64,000 bases of DNA from Kibdelosporangium persicum (GTDB taxonomy: Bacteria; Actinomycetota; Actinomycetes; Mycobacteriales; Pseudonocardiaceae), in contig NZ_JAAATY010000003.1 of the NCBI RefSeq assembly GCF_013280595.1, forward strand, positions 310,001 through 374,000, read 5' to 3'. The notes below the pieces were generated by a model. It was not told where the DNA came from and made no database searches. It saw only the letters and a program-made list of their open reading frames with translations. The translations under genes were made by a program, and so were the position numbers. Below, one piece after another: positions 37,021 through 46,853 of the stretch (the first letter of the stretch is position 1; each line of letters starts with the position of its first letter).

Positions 37021-37778
37021 CTGCCATGTCGTGGGTCCTTTCCAGGCGACAGGATGGACAGTCCGAGTTGGACTGAGCGCGTAATCTTCGGCCTGGTCGC
37101 CGCTGAGTCAGCGCTGACCGACCTCGCGGCGGCACCCATCAGCGGCGAGCCTTGCTCGGAGCCGTCGTGACGATTGCGCAGCCGAACGCACCAGCTGCTC
37201 AACAAGAACCGGACCGTGCACCGGAAACCCGGATTCACCAGCGCCCGAACCAAAACCGCCGCAACGCAACCCCCGCCCGTCCCGGGGGGCACCCCGCTTG
37301 CCAGTCTACTTGGGGTGCAAGATCGACAGGGGTTCGGTCGTGCGCGATGGGGATAACTCGGCGGCTGTGGACAACTGGGCTCAGTCGATCTTCGTGCGGG
37401 GTGGATTGTCGTGGGTGCCCGATAGGCTGGATTCCGGGGGCCGGAGGCCGTCCCGGGGTCGACGCTGCTCCGGGTTCGAGGCTCATCGGGTTCGGTCCGA
37501 ACTTCGACGTGACCAAGCTGAACGCGATCGCCAAAGGCACCGGCGGCCAGGCGAGCGCAAGTTCGAGGCTGTCCGCGTTCGAGCCTGTCCCGGTTTCCGG
37601 GCGGTCCCGGGTTCGGGCCTGTCCGGGGTTCAAAGCCACCGGGGTTCAAGGTTGCCCTGGTTCATGGCTGCCGCGACAAGGCCATCTGCGGCACGACCTT
37701 CGCTGTGTGGCCAGCTCCGAGTCACGGAGCGCACCTGAACAGCCCACTCAGGGCAGCAGCGAGCGGACGAACCTGGGA
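37021..37778. other. 758-bp gap without a convincing gene
   Basis: Open frames cross this region on both strands, but they read as Pro/Arg/Gly-rich low-complexity sequence without family resemblance or good starts. It contains a hairpin GCACCCC/GGGGTGC (37289-37295, 37312-37318) and a degenerate short-repeat array (separate entry). It separates the pgsA side from HIT-thrS, which are adjacent in mycobacteria, so it may be a remnant of decayed DNA (inference). Confidence 0.5.
37557..37672. repeat. Degenerate 16-18 bp tandem repeats
   Basis: About seven imperfect copies of a unit close to CGGGTTCGGGCCTGTCC follow one another, for example GCGTTCGAGCCTGTCC, CGGGTTCGGGCCTGTCC and GGGGTTCAAAGCCACC. 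Two more related pieces lie at 37470-37500. The GGTTCRA core recalls a tRNA T-loop but no cloverleaf can be drawn. Confidence 0.55.
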
Positions 37779-38327
37779 TCAGACCGTCTTCCAGGCGTCC
37801 GCGAGCAGCTGCCGGGTTTCGGCGAGCAGTTGCGGCAGCACCTTCGTGTGGCCGATCACCGGCATGAAGTTCGCGTCCCCGCCCCACCTCGGCACCAGGT
37901 GCTGGTGCAGGTGCGCGGCGATCCCCGCGCCCGCGATCACGCCCTGGTTCATGCCGATGTTGAAGCCGTGCGGCGAGGACACCGCACGGCCGACGCGCAT
38001 CGCGCGTTGTGTGAACTCGGCGAGTTCCAGGGTTTCCTGGACCGTCAGGTCGGTGTAGTCCGCGACATGCCGGTAAGGCACCACCATCAGGTGGCCAGGG
38101 TTGTACGGGTACAGGTTCAGCAGGGCGAACACCAGCTCGCCGCGGGCGATGATCAGGCCGGAGACGTCGTCGAGGTCGACCACGCGGCAGAAGGGGCAGC
38201 CGTCGGCCTGGTCGTGGTCCGGCTTGTTCTCCCCTTTGATGTACGCCATCCGGTGTGGCGTCCACAGGCGTTGCAGGGCGTCTGGTTCGCCGACGCCCTG
38301 CTGCTCGACCAGTTCCGGGTCAGTCAC
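37779..38327 (-). CDS. HIT domain protein (Ap4A phosphorylase type)
   Basis: 182 residues starting with GTG at 38327, overlapping the thrS stop. The histidine triad is [14 protein letters not shown] near residue 44 and [18 protein letters not shown] are typical of the actinobacterial diadenosine polyphosphate phosphorylase group (Rv2613c-like). It would split Ap4A, a by-product of aminoacyl-tRNA synthetases, which fits its coupling to thrS. Confidence 0.93.
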   Translation of the reverse strand: MTDPELVEQQGVGEPDALQRLWTPHRMAYIKGENKPDHDQADGCPFCRVVDLDDVSGLIIARGELVFALLNLYPYNPGHLMVVPYRHVADYTDLTVQETLELAEFTQRAMRVGRAVSSPHGFNIGMNQGVIAGAGIAAHLHQHLVPRWGGDANFMPVIGHTKVLPQLLAETRQLLADAWKTV

Positions 38328-40381
38328 AGCGTCGCCTGGACGGTTTCGGCCGTCGGCGAGCTGTTCTCACGGCGCTCAATCCATGCCGTGATCGTGTCCA
38401 CCGCGCGGTCGACCGGGACGCCGTTGATCTGCGTGCCGTCGCGGAACCGGAACGACACCGCGCCCGCTTCCACGTCCTTGCCACCTGCCAGCAGCATGAA
38501 CGGCACCTTCTGCATGGTGTGGTTGCGGATCTTCTTCTGCATCCGGTCGTCGGAGAAGTCCAGCTCCACCCGCACGCCACGCGCCTTCAACGCCTTCGAG
38601 ACCTGCTTCAGGTGCTCGGCGTGCTCGTCGGCGATCGGAATGCCGACCACCTGCACCGGCGACAGCCACGCCGGGAACGCGCCCGCGTAGTGCTCGGTGA
38701 GCACGCCGAAGAAGCGCTCGATCGAACCGAACAGCGCACGGTGGATCATCACGGGCCGTTGCCGCGATCCGTCGGCCGCCGTGTACTCCAGTTCGAACCG
38801 CTCCGGCAGGTTGAAGTCCAGCTGGATGGTGGACATCTGCCAGGTACGGCCCAGTGCGTCCTTGGCCTGCACCGAGATCTTCGGGCCGTAGAACGCCGCG
38901 CCGCCCGGGTCGGGCACCAGCTCCAGGCCGGACTCCTCGGCGACCGAACGCAGGGTTTCCGTCGCCTGCTCCCAGATCTCGTCGGAGCCGACGTACTTCT
39001 CCTCGTTCTTGGTCGACAGCTCGAGGTAGAAGTCGTCCAGGCCGTAGTCGCGCAACAGGTTCAGCACGAAGGTCAGCAGCGACTTCAGTTCGTCGCGGAC
39101 CTGCTCGGGAGTGCAGAAGATGTGCGCGTCGTCCTGCGTCATGCCGCGCACCCGGGTCAGGCCGTGGACCACACCGGACTTCTCGTAGCGGTAGACCGAG
39201 CCGAACTCGAACATCCGCAACGGCAGTTCCCGGTACGACCGCCCGCGCGACCGGAAGATCAGGTCGTGGAACGGGCAGTTCATCGGCTTGAGGTAGTAGT
39301 CCTGCCCCGGTTTGCGGACCGTGCCGTCCTCGTTGAGCTCGGCGTCGAGGTGCATCGCCGGGTACATGCCGTCGCGGTACCAGTCCAGGTGCCCGGAGAC
39401 CTCGAACAGCGTGCCCTTGGTGATGTGCGGCGAGTAGACGAACTCGTAGTCCTCTTCCTCGTGCCGCCGCCGCGAGTAGTCCTCCATCGCCTTGCGGACG
39501 ATGCCGCCTTTGGGGTGGAACACCGCCAGGCCGGAGCCGATCTCGTCGGGGAAGCTGAACAGGTCGAGCTCGTTGCCGAGCTTGCGGTGGTCGCGCTTCT
39601 CGGCCTCCGCGAGCATCTCCAGGTAGTGGTCCTGCGCTTCCTGCGACTCCCACGCGGTGCCGTAGATCCGCTGCAGCTGCGGGTTCTTCTCGCTGCCGCG
39701 CCAGTACGCGGCGGCCGAACGGGTCAGCTTGAACGCCGGGATGTACTTGGTGGTCGGCACGTGTGGGCCACGGCACAGGTCGCCCCACACCCGGTCGCCG
39801 CTGCGCGGGTCGAGGTTGTCGTAGATAGTCAGCTCCCCGCCGCCGACCTCCATCACCTCGGACGTGTCCACATCAGACTTGATGTCCACCAGTTCGAGCT
39901 TGTACGGCTCGGCCTTCAGCTCGTCCTTGGCCGCGTCGACCGACTCGACCACCCGGCGGGAGAACCGCTGGGCGCCCTTGATGATCTGCTTCATGCGCTT
40001 CTCCAGCGCCTGCAGGTCCTCCGGGGTGAACGGCTTCTCCACGTCGAAGTCGTAGTAGAAACCGTCCTTGATGAACGGGCCGATGCCGAGCTTGGCGTCC
40101 GGGAACATCTGCTGGACGGCCTGGGCGAGCACGTGCGCGGTCGAGTGCCGGATGACCGAACGGCCGTCCTCGGTGTTCGCCGCGACCGCCTCGACCTCGA
40201 CGTCCGTGTCCGGCGCCCACGACAGGTCGCGCAGCTTGCCTTCCGGATCACGGACGACCACGATGGCGTCCGGGCCTTTGGTCGGCAGCTCTGCCTCCCG
40301 CACGGCGGTGCTCGCCGTAGTCCCTGCCGGTACCACCACGCGCTGGGGGGGTACGGCCTGGACGGCGGGAGACTGGGACAC
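38324..40381 (-). CDS. thrS: Threonyl-tRNA synthetase
   Basis: 685 residues with the full class II ThrRS layout: TGS-like N1, the N2 editing domain with [16 protein letters not shown] and its Zn/editing residues, the catalytic core with motif 2 around [13 protein letters not shown] and motif 3 [17 protein letters not shown], and the anticodon domain (PVQVVGIPI onward). GTG at 40381. The N-terminus carries about 25 extra residues before the TGS domain. No T-box leader was seen in the 180 bp upstream. Confidence 0.97.
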   Translation of the reverse strand: MSQSPAVQAVPPQRVVVPAGTTASTAVREAELPTKGPDAIVVVRDPEGKLRDLSWAPDTDVEVEAVAANTEDGRSVIRHSTAHVLAQAVQQMFPDAKLGIGPFIKDGFYYDFDVEKPFTPEDLQALEKRMKQIIKGAQRFSRRVVESVDAAKDELKAEPYKLELVDIKSDVDTSEVMEVGGGELTIYDNLDPRSGDRVWGDLCRGPHVPTTKYIPAFKLTRSAAAYWRGSEKNPQLQRIYGTAWESQEAQDHYLEMLAEAEKRDHRKLGNELDLFSFPDEIGSGLAVFHPKGGIVRKAMEDYSRRRHEEEDYEFVYSPHITKGTLFEVSGHLDWYRDGMYPAMHLDAELNEDGTVRKPGQDYYLKPMNCPFHDLIFRSRGRSYRELPLRMFEFGSVYRYEKSGVVHGLTRVRGMTQDDAHIFCTPEQVRDELKSLLTFVLNLLRDYGLDDFYLELSTKNEEKYVGSDEIWEQATETLRSVAEESGLELVPDPGGAAFYGPKISVQAKDALGRTWQMSTIQLDFNLPERFELEYTAADGSRQRPVMIHRALFGSIERFFGVLTEHYAGAFPAWLSPVQVVGIPIADEHAEHLKQVSKALKARGVRVELDFSDDRMQKKIRNHTMQKVPFMLLAGGKDVEAGAVSFRFRDGTQINGVPVDRAVDTITAWIERRENSSPTAETVQATL

Positions 40382-40561
40382 GGTGGTGCTCCTTCACGAC
40401 GTTCCGGTGTGGATTCGAATGGTATCGAGTGCCCGACCAGCCGCTTCCGCCCTGGGTCGGTCGGTTGTTACCGATTCGACAGCCTTCGCACAGCTAACGC
40501 ACAGTAACCCGGGTGAACCTGGAGGCGTCATCGATTTTCCGCACGTGACGGGGAGCGACCA

Positions 40562-41089
40562 GTGTCCGACCAACCCACCGATCCACGACCGCAGGCCCAG
40601 CCGGGCAACCAGGACGCGCAGCCCGCAGCTCCCGCCCAGGCCACCACTCCGCTGAACCAGCCGCACCCGGGGCAACCCGCGCCCGAGCAGGCCGAGCAGG
40701 CCGTGAACACCGAGCAGCCGAAGACCGAGGAAACCGCCGCACACGGCGCGGCGGCGCCACCGCCTCCCCCACCGCCCGTGCCGCCTGTGCCGCCTGTGCC
40801 ACCGCGCACGCCCGGACGATTCGGGCGGTTCGCCCGGCACCGCGCCACGCAGCTCGTCGCCGCGGGTCTGGCAGGCCTGGTGATCGGCGGCGGCGCGGTC
40901 GCGTTGATCGACCGTGACGGCCCACGCGGCCGTGACTACTACGGCTATCACCAGTTCGATCGAGGCCCGCGCGGCAACGGCCCCGGCTGGGACCAGCGCC
41001 CTGACCGGGACTTCCGCGACGGCCCACGAGCCCCGCGCCAGGCGCCGCAGGCGCCGTCCACACCGGGCACCCCGCCGACCACCGGCTGA
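40562..41089 (+). CDS. Pro-rich single-pass membrane protein of unknown function
   Basis: 175 residues from GTG at 40562 behind GGGGAGC. A cytoplasmic region rich in Gln, Pro and Ala (1-90, including AAPPPPPPPVPPVPPVPP) leads to one helix (about 100-118, LVAAGLAGLVIGGGAVALI) and an Arg/Gly/Asp/Pro-rich outer tail. Low-complexity composition prevents assignment. It faces the DUF305 gene tail to tail with no bases between the two stop codons, and is divergent from thrS. Confidence 0.65.
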   Translation: MSDQPTDPRPQAQPGNQDAQPAAPAQATTPLNQPHPGQPAPEQAEQAVNTEQPKTEETAAHGAAAPPPPPPPVPPVPPVPPRTPGRFGRFARHRATQLVAAGLAGLVIGGGAVALIDRDGPRGRDYYGYHQFDRGPRGNGPGWDQRPDRDFRDGPRAPRQAPQAPSTPGTPPTTG

Positions 41090-41716
41090 TCAACCGGCGA
41101 GCATCGCCCGCATCTGGCCGATCTCCTTCTGCTGGGCGACGATCACGTCCTGTGCCATCTCCTCGACGAAGACGTCCGACCCGGTCTGCAGCAGGTCGCC
41201 TGCCATCTCCAGGGCGCCTTCGTGGTGGGCGATCATCCGCTCGAGGAACATCTTGTCGAACGCCGGACCGCTCGCCGCCCGCAACGCGGCGAGCTGTTCG
41301 GGAGTCGCCATGCCCCGCATCGCGCCGTGCATCTCGTGCTGCGGCGCCTTGTTGCGCGCCAGCCACGTCTCCATGGCCTTGATGTCCGGGCCCTGGGTGT
41401 CGGTGATCCGGCCGGCCAGCGCCTTCACGTCGTCACGCGCCGCCCGCGACGGGGCGAGCCCCGCCATCTCCAGCGCCTGCCGGTGGTGCTCGATCATCAT
41501 CCGCACGTACTTGACGTCCGCGTCGTTGTAGCCCTGCTTCGGGGCGGCCTGCGCGGCCTCGCCCGGCGGCAGGGTCGTCGCCGGTTCACCGGGCGCCCCC
41601 GGGACGATCACCCCGGGTTCCGAAGACTCCGGCTGATCGGTGTCACCCGTGCAACCGGACAATACGAGCGCACCCGTCAGCACCACGGCGAGCGCGCCGG
41701 CTCTCATCCACACCAC
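41090..41716 (-). CDS. DUF305 lipoprotein
   Basis: 208 residues with a lipoprotein signal (VLTGALVLSGC, lipid-attached Cys near residue 22). The DUF305 domain follows with YVRMMIEHHRQALEMA and MIAHHEGALEMAGD, the paired His-His motifs of this ferritin-like four-helix family, often linked to copper or other metal handling. A start at ATG 41707 is equally possible. Divergent from the LVIVD protein gene. Confidence 0.88.
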   Translation of the reverse strand: MVWMRAGALAVVLTGALVLSGCTGDTDQPESSEPGVIVPGAPGEPATTLPPGEAAQAAPKQGYNDADVKYVRMMIEHHRQALEMAGLAPSRAARDDVKALAGRITDTQGPDIKAMETWLARNKAPQHEMHGAMRGMATPEQLAALRAASGPAFDKMFLERMIAHHEGALEMAGDLLQTGSDVFVEEMAQDVIVAQQKEIGQMRAMLAG

Positions 41717-41768
41717 GCCCAGACGCTACCTGACGGCACACACGGCGAAATTCCTACTTTTGGATACT

Positions 41769-41797
41769 TTGCCTCGCTAACAAAGTGTGTTCATACT
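41769..41797 (+). promoter_or_regulatory. Promoter for LVIVD protein gene
   Basis: TTGCCT (41769-41774) and CATACT (41792-41797) are spaced by 17 bp, 35 bases upstream of the start codon and its ribosome binding site GGAAGGAG. Confidence 0.55.
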
Positions 41798-41831
41798 GGC
41801 GGCTCAACAGCTTTGGTGGAAGGAGCGTGCC

Positions 41832-43250
41832 GTGAAGCCGAGTGGCAGACCGCTCGCGTTAGTGGTGGCAGCGGTGGCAGCGCTGCCCGTTTTGATCGGC
41901 ACTCCGGCCTCGGCGGCAGGAGCCGAGGACATCCCTGGGGTGGACCAGATCAGGTCCAGCTGGAACATCAGGCAGATCGCGAACGTGCCCAAGAAGGCAC
42001 CCTTCGACAACGTCGACGCGCTCGGCACCGACATCGCCTTCACGGACGGCAAGGCGATCGTCGGCAACTACGACGGCTTCACCATCTACGACATCCGCAA
42101 CCCGCGGAAGCCGACGATCCTCAGCCAGGTCTCGTGCCCCGGTGCGCAGAACGACGTTTCGGTCTCCGGAAACCTGCTCTTCCTGTCCACGGACTCGTCC
42201 CGCAGCGACGCGTCCTGCACCAGCACCTCGCTGCCGGCGTCGGAGAAGAGTGCCTGGGAAGGCATGAAGATCTTCGACATCAGCAACGCGAGGTCTCCGA
42301 AGTACGTCGCGGCGGTCGAGACGAACTGTGGTTCGCACACCCACACGCTCGTCCCGGACAAGCGGGGCAAGGACGTCTACCTGTACGTCTCGTCGTACGG
42401 CCCGCGCGCGGAGTTCCCGGACTGCGCCCCGCCGCACGACATGATCTCGATCATCAAGGTGCCGGTGCGCAACCCGGCGGCCGCGGCCGTGGTCAACAAG
42501 CCGGTGCTGTTCGCCGACGGCGGCAACCCCGGTGTCCCCGGCTCGTTCCCGAACGTCTACACCAGCGCGACCACCGGTTGCCACGACATCACCGTCTACC
42601 CGTCGAAGGACCTGGCGGCCGGCGCGTGCATGGGTGACGGCGTGCTGTTCGACATCTCCGACCGTGAGCGGCCGAAGGTGATCAACCGGGTCCAGGACAA
42701 CGCGCACTTCGCGTTCTGGCACTCGGCCACGTTCAACAACGACGGCACCAAGGTCGTGTTCACCGACGAGCTCGGTGGCGGCGGCCGGGCGGCCTGCACC
42801 GAGGCGATCGGCGCGCAGCGCGGCGCGGACGGCATCTACGACATCACCGGTCGTGGGGACAACCGCAAGCTGGAGTTCCGCAGCTACTTCAAGATCCCGC
42901 GGATCAACGGCGAGACCGAGAACTGCGTGGCGCACAACGGCTCGCTGATCCCGGTGGCCGGCCGCGACATCATGGTGCAGGCCTGGTACCAGGGCGGCAT
43001 CTCGGTGTGGGACTTCACCAACTCCGCCAAGCCCAAGGAGATCGGCTACTGGGAGCGCGGACCGTTCTCGGAGACCGAGGCGATCACCGCCGGTTCGTGG
43101 TCGGCGTACTACTACAACGGCTACATCTACTCCTCGGACATCCAGAAGGGCCTGGACGTCCTGGACATCGTCGACCCGCGGTTGCTGTCCGCGAAGTTCG
43201 TCCGGACCGACGAGCTGAACGTGCAGACCCAGAAGGGTTACCGCGGATAA
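41832..43250 (+). CDS. Secreted LVIVD-repeat beta-propeller protein
   Basis: 472 residues starting with GTG at 41832 and preceded by GGAAGGAG. A Sec signal (residues about 6-28, cleaved after ASA) precedes repeats of the type LFDISDRERPKVINRV, IFDISNARSPKYVAAV and VWDFTNSAKPKEIGYW, the LVIVD pattern that builds a beta-propeller. Several cysteine pairs suggest disulfides. No catalytic motif was recognised. A strong terminator follows, so it is a single-gene unit. Confidence 0.85.
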   Translation: MKPSGRPLALVVAAVAALPVLIGTPASAAGAEDIPGVDQIRSSWNIRQIANVPKKAPFDNVDALGTDIAFTDGKAIVGNYDGFTIYDIRNPRKPTILSQVSCPGAQNDVSVSGNLLFLSTDSSRSDASCTSTSLPASEKSAWEGMKIFDISNARSPKYVAAVETNCGSHTHTLVPDKRGKDVYLYVSSYGPRAEFPDCAPPHDMISIIKVPVRNPAAAAVVNKPVLFADGGNPGVPGSFPNVYTSATTGCHDITVYPSKDLAAGACMGDGVLFDISDRERPKVINRVQDNAHFAFWHSATFNNDGTKVVFTDELGGGGRAACTEAIGAQRGADGIYDITGRGDNRKLEFRSYFKIPRINGETENCVAHNGSLIPVAGRDIMVQAWYQGGISVWDFTNSAKPKEIGYWERGPFSETEAITAGSWSAYYYNGYIYSSDIQKGLDVLDIVDPRLLSAKFVRTDELNVQTQKGYRG

Positions 43251-43268
43251 CGCTCACTGACGCACACC

Positions 43269-43307
43269 CGGCCGGGCCGTCCCCTAGGGGCGGCCCGGCC
43301 GTTTTTT
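43269..43307 (+). terminator. Intrinsic terminator with T-run
   Basis: CGGCCGGGCCG (43269-43279) pairs perfectly with CGGCCCGGCCG (43291-43301), with an inner CCCC-TA-GGGG stem, followed by six T (43302-43307). It ends the LVIVD gene. Confidence 0.95.
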
Positions 43308-43353
43308 CCAGGGCGGTGCCGGATGCCCCGCACCGGGCGAATCCGTAACGTCT

Positions 43354-44271
43354 GTGCGCGTGAACCTCATCGAGACCGAGTCACTGGAGAAACGGTACGG
43401 CGGCACGGTCACCGCGCTCGCCGACCTCACGGTGACCATCGAGCCGGGCATCGTGGGCCTGGTCGGCGCCAACGGCGCGGGAAAGAGCACGCTGATCAAA
43501 CTGTCGCTGGGGTTGCTCGAACCGACCGGCGGCAAGATCCGCGTACTGGGGTTGGACCCGCTGAACGACGGTGACGCGGTCCGGGCACGTGTCGGCTACA
43601 TGCCGGAACACGACTGCCTGCCGCCTGATGTCTCCGCGGCCGAGTTCGTCACGCACATGGCCCGCGTCAGCGGACTGCCGCCCGCCGCGGCGCGCGAGCG
43701 GGCGTCGGAGACGTTGCGGCACGTGGGCCTGTACGAGGAGCGCTACCGGCAGATCGGCGGCTACTCGACCGGCATGAAGCAGCGGGTCAAGCTCGCCCAG
43801 GCGCTCGTGCACGACCCGGAGCTGCTGTTGCTGGACGAGCCGACCAACGGGCTCGACCCCGAAGGCCGCCGGGCGATGCTCACCCTGGTGCACCGGATCG
43901 GCAACGAGTTCGGCATCTCCGTGGTGGTCTGCTCGCACCTGCTCGGCGAGATCGAGCGGATCTGCACGTCGCTGGTGGCCATCGAGAACGGCCGGCTGTT
44001 GCGCTCGGCGTCGCTGTCGTCGATGACGCAGCACAGCGACATCCTGATGATCGAGGTCGACGACGGCGAGGACGCGCTGACCCAGCGGCTGACCGGCGAC
44101 GGGCTCGCGGTCCGGCGCAAGGAGCGCATCCTCATGGTCACCCTGAACGGGGACGACACCTTCGACACGATCCGGGACGCGGTCGCCGACCTTGACCTGT
44201 CGTTGCACCGGCTCGAACAGCACCGCCACCAGGTCGCCGACCTGTTCCGGGAGGAGGTCAGCCATGCCTGA
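43354..44271 (+). CDS. ABC transporter ATP-binding protein
   Basis: 305 residues. Walker A GANGAGKST, signature YSTGMKQRVKLAQALVHDP (modified LSGGQ), Walker B LLLLDEPTNGLDP and switch His in VVCSHLLGE. GTG at 43354 is used; GTG at 43360 (MNLIETES) is also possible. First of four overlapping genes: ATPase, permease, ATPase, permease, so a probable two-module exporter of unknown substrate. Confidence 0.92.
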   Translation: MRVNLIETESLEKRYGGTVTALADLTVTIEPGIVGLVGANGAGKSTLIKLSLGLLEPTGGKIRVLGLDPLNDGDAVRARVGYMPEHDCLPPDVSAAEFVTHMARVSGLPPAAARERASETLRHVGLYEERYRQIGGYSTGMKQRVKLAQALVHDPELLLLDEPTNGLDPEGRRAMLTLVHRIGNEFGISVVVCSHLLGEIERICTSLVAIENGRLLRSASLSSMTQHSDILMIEVDDGEDALTQRLTGDGLAVRRKERILMVTLNGDDTFDTIRDAVADLDLSLHRLEQHRHQVADLFREEVSHA

Positions 44272-45124
44272 GGCCAGCGGCGTCATTCATGACATCGGCT
44301 ACCAGCGCTACAACGGACCGAGGCTCAGCCGCCGGTACTCCACGTGGTCCATCTACGTGCACAGCCTGCGCAGCGCGTTCGGCCTCGGCCGCACCGCGAA
44401 GGCGAAGGTGCTGCCCGCGGGGATGTTCGCGCTGGCGTGCCTGGCGTCGCTGATCATCGTGATCGTCAGCAGCCAGCTGCCCGAACCGATTCTCACGTAC
44501 GTCGGGCTCGTGTCGACGTTCACCTACGCGATCACCGCGTTCGCCGCGATCGTCGCGCCCGAACTGGCGTCCCGCGATCTGCGCAACAGCCTGCTGCCGC
44601 TGTACTTCTCACGTCCGCCGCACCGCACGAACTACGCGCTGGCCAAGTTCGGCGCGTTGGCCACGGCCGTGTTCGTGATGTTCGCCGGCCCGCTGTTGAT
44701 CATGTTCATCGGGCTGGCGTTCAGCTCCGGCGGCATCGGCGACGTGGTCGTCGAACTGGTCGACCTCGCTCCCGGCATCACCGCGGCGCTGATCCACGCG
44801 ATCGTGATCGCGGCCATCGCGCTGCCGCTGGCGTCGCTGACCGGCAGGCGCGTCTTCGCCACCGGCATGATCATCGCCGTCTTCCTGCTCAGCGCCCCGA
44901 TCTCCGGCGCGCTGCAGTCGTTCAGCTCCGGCGACGCGGCGTACCTCGCCGGCCTGCTCAACCCGGTGAACCTGCTCAACGGCGTCGACGAATGGCTGTT
45001 CGGCACGACCGAGGACCTCACGTTGATCGGCCGGTACGGCTCGATCTACGGCGTCGCGGCGCTGCTGATCGCCGTACTCGGCATCACGCTGCTGATGTGG
45101 CGCTACAAGAAGGTGAAAGCATGA
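44264..45124 (+). CDS. ABC transporter permease (ABC-2 type)
   Basis: 286 residues with about six helices and the N-terminal GYQRYNGPRLSRRYSTW, which is typical of permeases in this four-gene actinobacterial arrangement. ATG at 44264 is preceded by GGGAGGAGG inside the 3' end of the ATPase gene, an overlap of eight bases. Pairs with one of the flanking ATPases. Confidence 0.88.
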   Translation: MPEASGVIHDIGYQRYNGPRLSRRYSTWSIYVHSLRSAFGLGRTAKAKVLPAGMFALACLASLIIVIVSSQLPEPILTYVGLVSTFTYAITAFAAIVAPELASRDLRNSLLPLYFSRPPHRTNYALAKFGALATAVFVMFAGPLLIMFIGLAFSSGGIGDVVVELVDLAPGITAALIHAIVIAAIALPLASLTGRRVFATGMIIAVFLLSAPISGALQSFSSGDAAYLAGLLNPVNLLNGVDEWLFGTTEDLTLIGRYGSIYGVAALLIAVLGITLLMWRYKKVKA

Positions 45125-46071
45125 CCGCCATCGCTACCGGACCGGAAACGGCCACCAAGATGTCCACAGTGGAGCTGACCGGGGTTTCCCACTGGTACGG
45201 CAACGTCGTCGCGGTCAACGACGTCACGTTGACGATCGGCCCAGGCGTGACCGGCCTGCTCGGGCCGAACGGCGCGGGCAAGACCACCGTGCTGCACATG
45301 ATGGCGGGTTTCCTGCCGCCGTCGCAGGGCACCGTGACCGTCGGCGGACGGCCGTCCTGGCGCAATCCGGACGTCTACAAGGAACTCGGGCTGGTCACCG
45401 AACGCGAGAGCGTGCCGGGGCACCTGACCGCGCAGGAGTTCGTGTACGCCAGCGCGAAGCTGCACGGTCTGCGCGACCCGCTGGAGGCGACCGCGCGGGC
45501 GATCGGGACCGTGGAGATGGACGACGCCAAGGACCGCCGGATCTCCACGTACTCCAAGGGCATGCGGCAGCGGACGCGTGTCGCCGCCGCCCTCGTGCAC
45601 GATCCGTCGGTGCTGCTGCTGGACGAGCCGTTCAACGGAATGGACCCGCGGCAGCGCCTGCACATGATGGACCTGCTGCACACCATGGCCGGTCAGGGCC
45701 GCACGATCCTGTTCAGCTCGCACATCCTCGAAGAGGTCGAGCAGCTTTCGGGCACCGTGCAGGTGATCGTGGCGGGCAGGCTGGCCGCGTCCGGCGACTA
45801 CCGGCACATCCGGCGGCTGATGACCAACCGGCCGCACGTGTTCACCATCCAGTCGTCCGACGACCGCGGGCTGGCGGCCGCGCTGATGGAGCTGGCCTCG
45901 GTGTCCGGAGTGGAGCTCGAACCGTCCGGTCTGCAGGTCCGCGCGAACGACTACGGCACGTTCACCCGCTCGTTGACCAAAGTCGCGCGGGACAAGGGCA
46001 TCCGCCTGACCGCGGTGCTGCCGTCCGACGAATCCCTGGAAAACGTCTTCTCCTACCTGGTGGCGTCATGA
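45121..46071 (+). CDS. ABC transporter ATP-binding protein
   Basis: 316 residues. Walker A GPNGAGKTT, signature YSKGMRQRTRVAAALVHDP, Walker B LLLDEPFNGMDP. ATG at 45121 overlaps the permease stop (ATGA). The C-terminal 80 residues form the regulatory extension common in such exporters. Confidence 0.92.
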   Translation: MTAIATGPETATKMSTVELTGVSHWYGNVVAVNDVTLTIGPGVTGLLGPNGAGKTTVLHMMAGFLPPSQGTVTVGGRPSWRNPDVYKELGLVTERESVPGHLTAQEFVYASAKLHGLRDPLEATARAIGTVEMDDAKDRRISTYSKGMRQRTRVAAALVHDPSVLLLDEPFNGMDPRQRLHMMDLLHTMAGQGRTILFSSHILEEVEQLSGTVQVIVAGRLAASGDYRHIRRLMTNRPHVFTIQSSDDRGLAAALMELASVSGVELEPSGLQVRANDYGTFTRSLTKVARDKGIRLTAVLPSDESLENVFSYLVAS

Positions 46072-46784
46072 ACCTCACGATCGCGGGCCTGACCGCGCGG
46101 GCCCTGCTGGGCAGGCGGCGGATCCTGTTGCTGATCCCGATGCCCGCGGTGCTGATCGGGCTCACCCTCGTCGGCGTGAGCACCGGCGAACCGGCGCAGC
46201 AGTGGGCGCCCACCATCCTCGGCCAGCTCGGCCTCGGCGTGATCCTGCCGCTGACCGCGTTGATCGTCGGCAGCAGCGTGCTCGGCCTGGAGATCGAGGA
46301 CGGCACGATCACCCACATCCTGGCCAAACCGTTGCCGCGCCGGGAAATCGTCGTGGCGAAGCTGGTGGTCGCGTGGGCCGTCACGACGGTGACCACGGCC
46401 GTCCCGATCGGGATCGCGGGCATGATCGCCGGCTCCACCGGACTGGGCGCCGGCCTGGCCCTGGGAGCGGCCGTGGGCGCGCTCGCGTACACCGCCTTCT
46501 TCCTCGCGTTGAGCCTGATGTCCCGGCGGCCGGTCGCGGTCGGCCTCGTCTACATCATGCTGTGGGAGAACCTGTTGGTGCAGTTCGTGTCCGGGGCGCG
46601 GGCGCTGAGCATCCAGCAGTACTCGCTCACGCTCGCCGACAGGCTGTCCGGCGACACGGTCCTGCTGGAGTCCACTTTGTCCACGGTGACCGCGGCGATC
46701 CTGGCTGCCGCGTTCGTCGCGATCGGCACGGTCATCGCCACACAACGGCTCCGTTCGTTCGCGCTGACCGGCGAGACGAGCTGA
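46068..46784 (+). CDS. ABC transporter permease (ABC-2 type)
   Basis: 238 residues with about six helices. GSSVLGLEIEDGTITHILAK followed by PLPRREIVVAKLVV is the typical coupling-helix region of ABC-2 permeases. ATG at 46068 overlaps the ATPase stop. Last gene of the transporter operon. Confidence 0.87.
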   Translation: MNLTIAGLTARALLGRRRILLLIPMPAVLIGLTLVGVSTGEPAQQWAPTILGQLGLGVILPLTALIVGSSVLGLEIEDGTITHILAKPLPRREIVVAKLVVAWAVTTVTTAVPIGIAGMIAGSTGLGAGLALGAAVGALAYTAFFLALSLMSRRPVAVGLVYIMLWENLLVQFVSGARALSIQQYSLTLADRLSGDTVLLESTLSTVTAAILAAAFVAIGTVIATQRLRSFALTGETS

Positions 46785-46853
46785 CCACCCGGGGGTTGTC
46801 CCCCACCAGGTGACCGGGTGGCCGCGAACCACCCGGTCTCCTACTTTTCGGAC

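Noticed and set aside
37465-37672. tRNA genes suggested by repeated GGTTCGA-like T-loop words
   Set aside because: No acceptor, D or anticodon arms can be paired around them.
37152-38690. Long open frame crossing the 37-kb gap into HIT and thrS
   Set aside because: Most of it is antisense to HIT and thrS, and the rest is Arg/Pro-rich with no plausible start.
38255-40507. 750-codon open frame opposite thrS
   Set aside because: It is the antisense shadow of a clear threonyl-tRNA synthetase gene; high third-position GC keeps such frames open.
40382-40561. T-box riboswitch upstream of thrS
   Set aside because: No T-box sequence, specifier stem or competing terminator pair is visible in the 180-bp leader.
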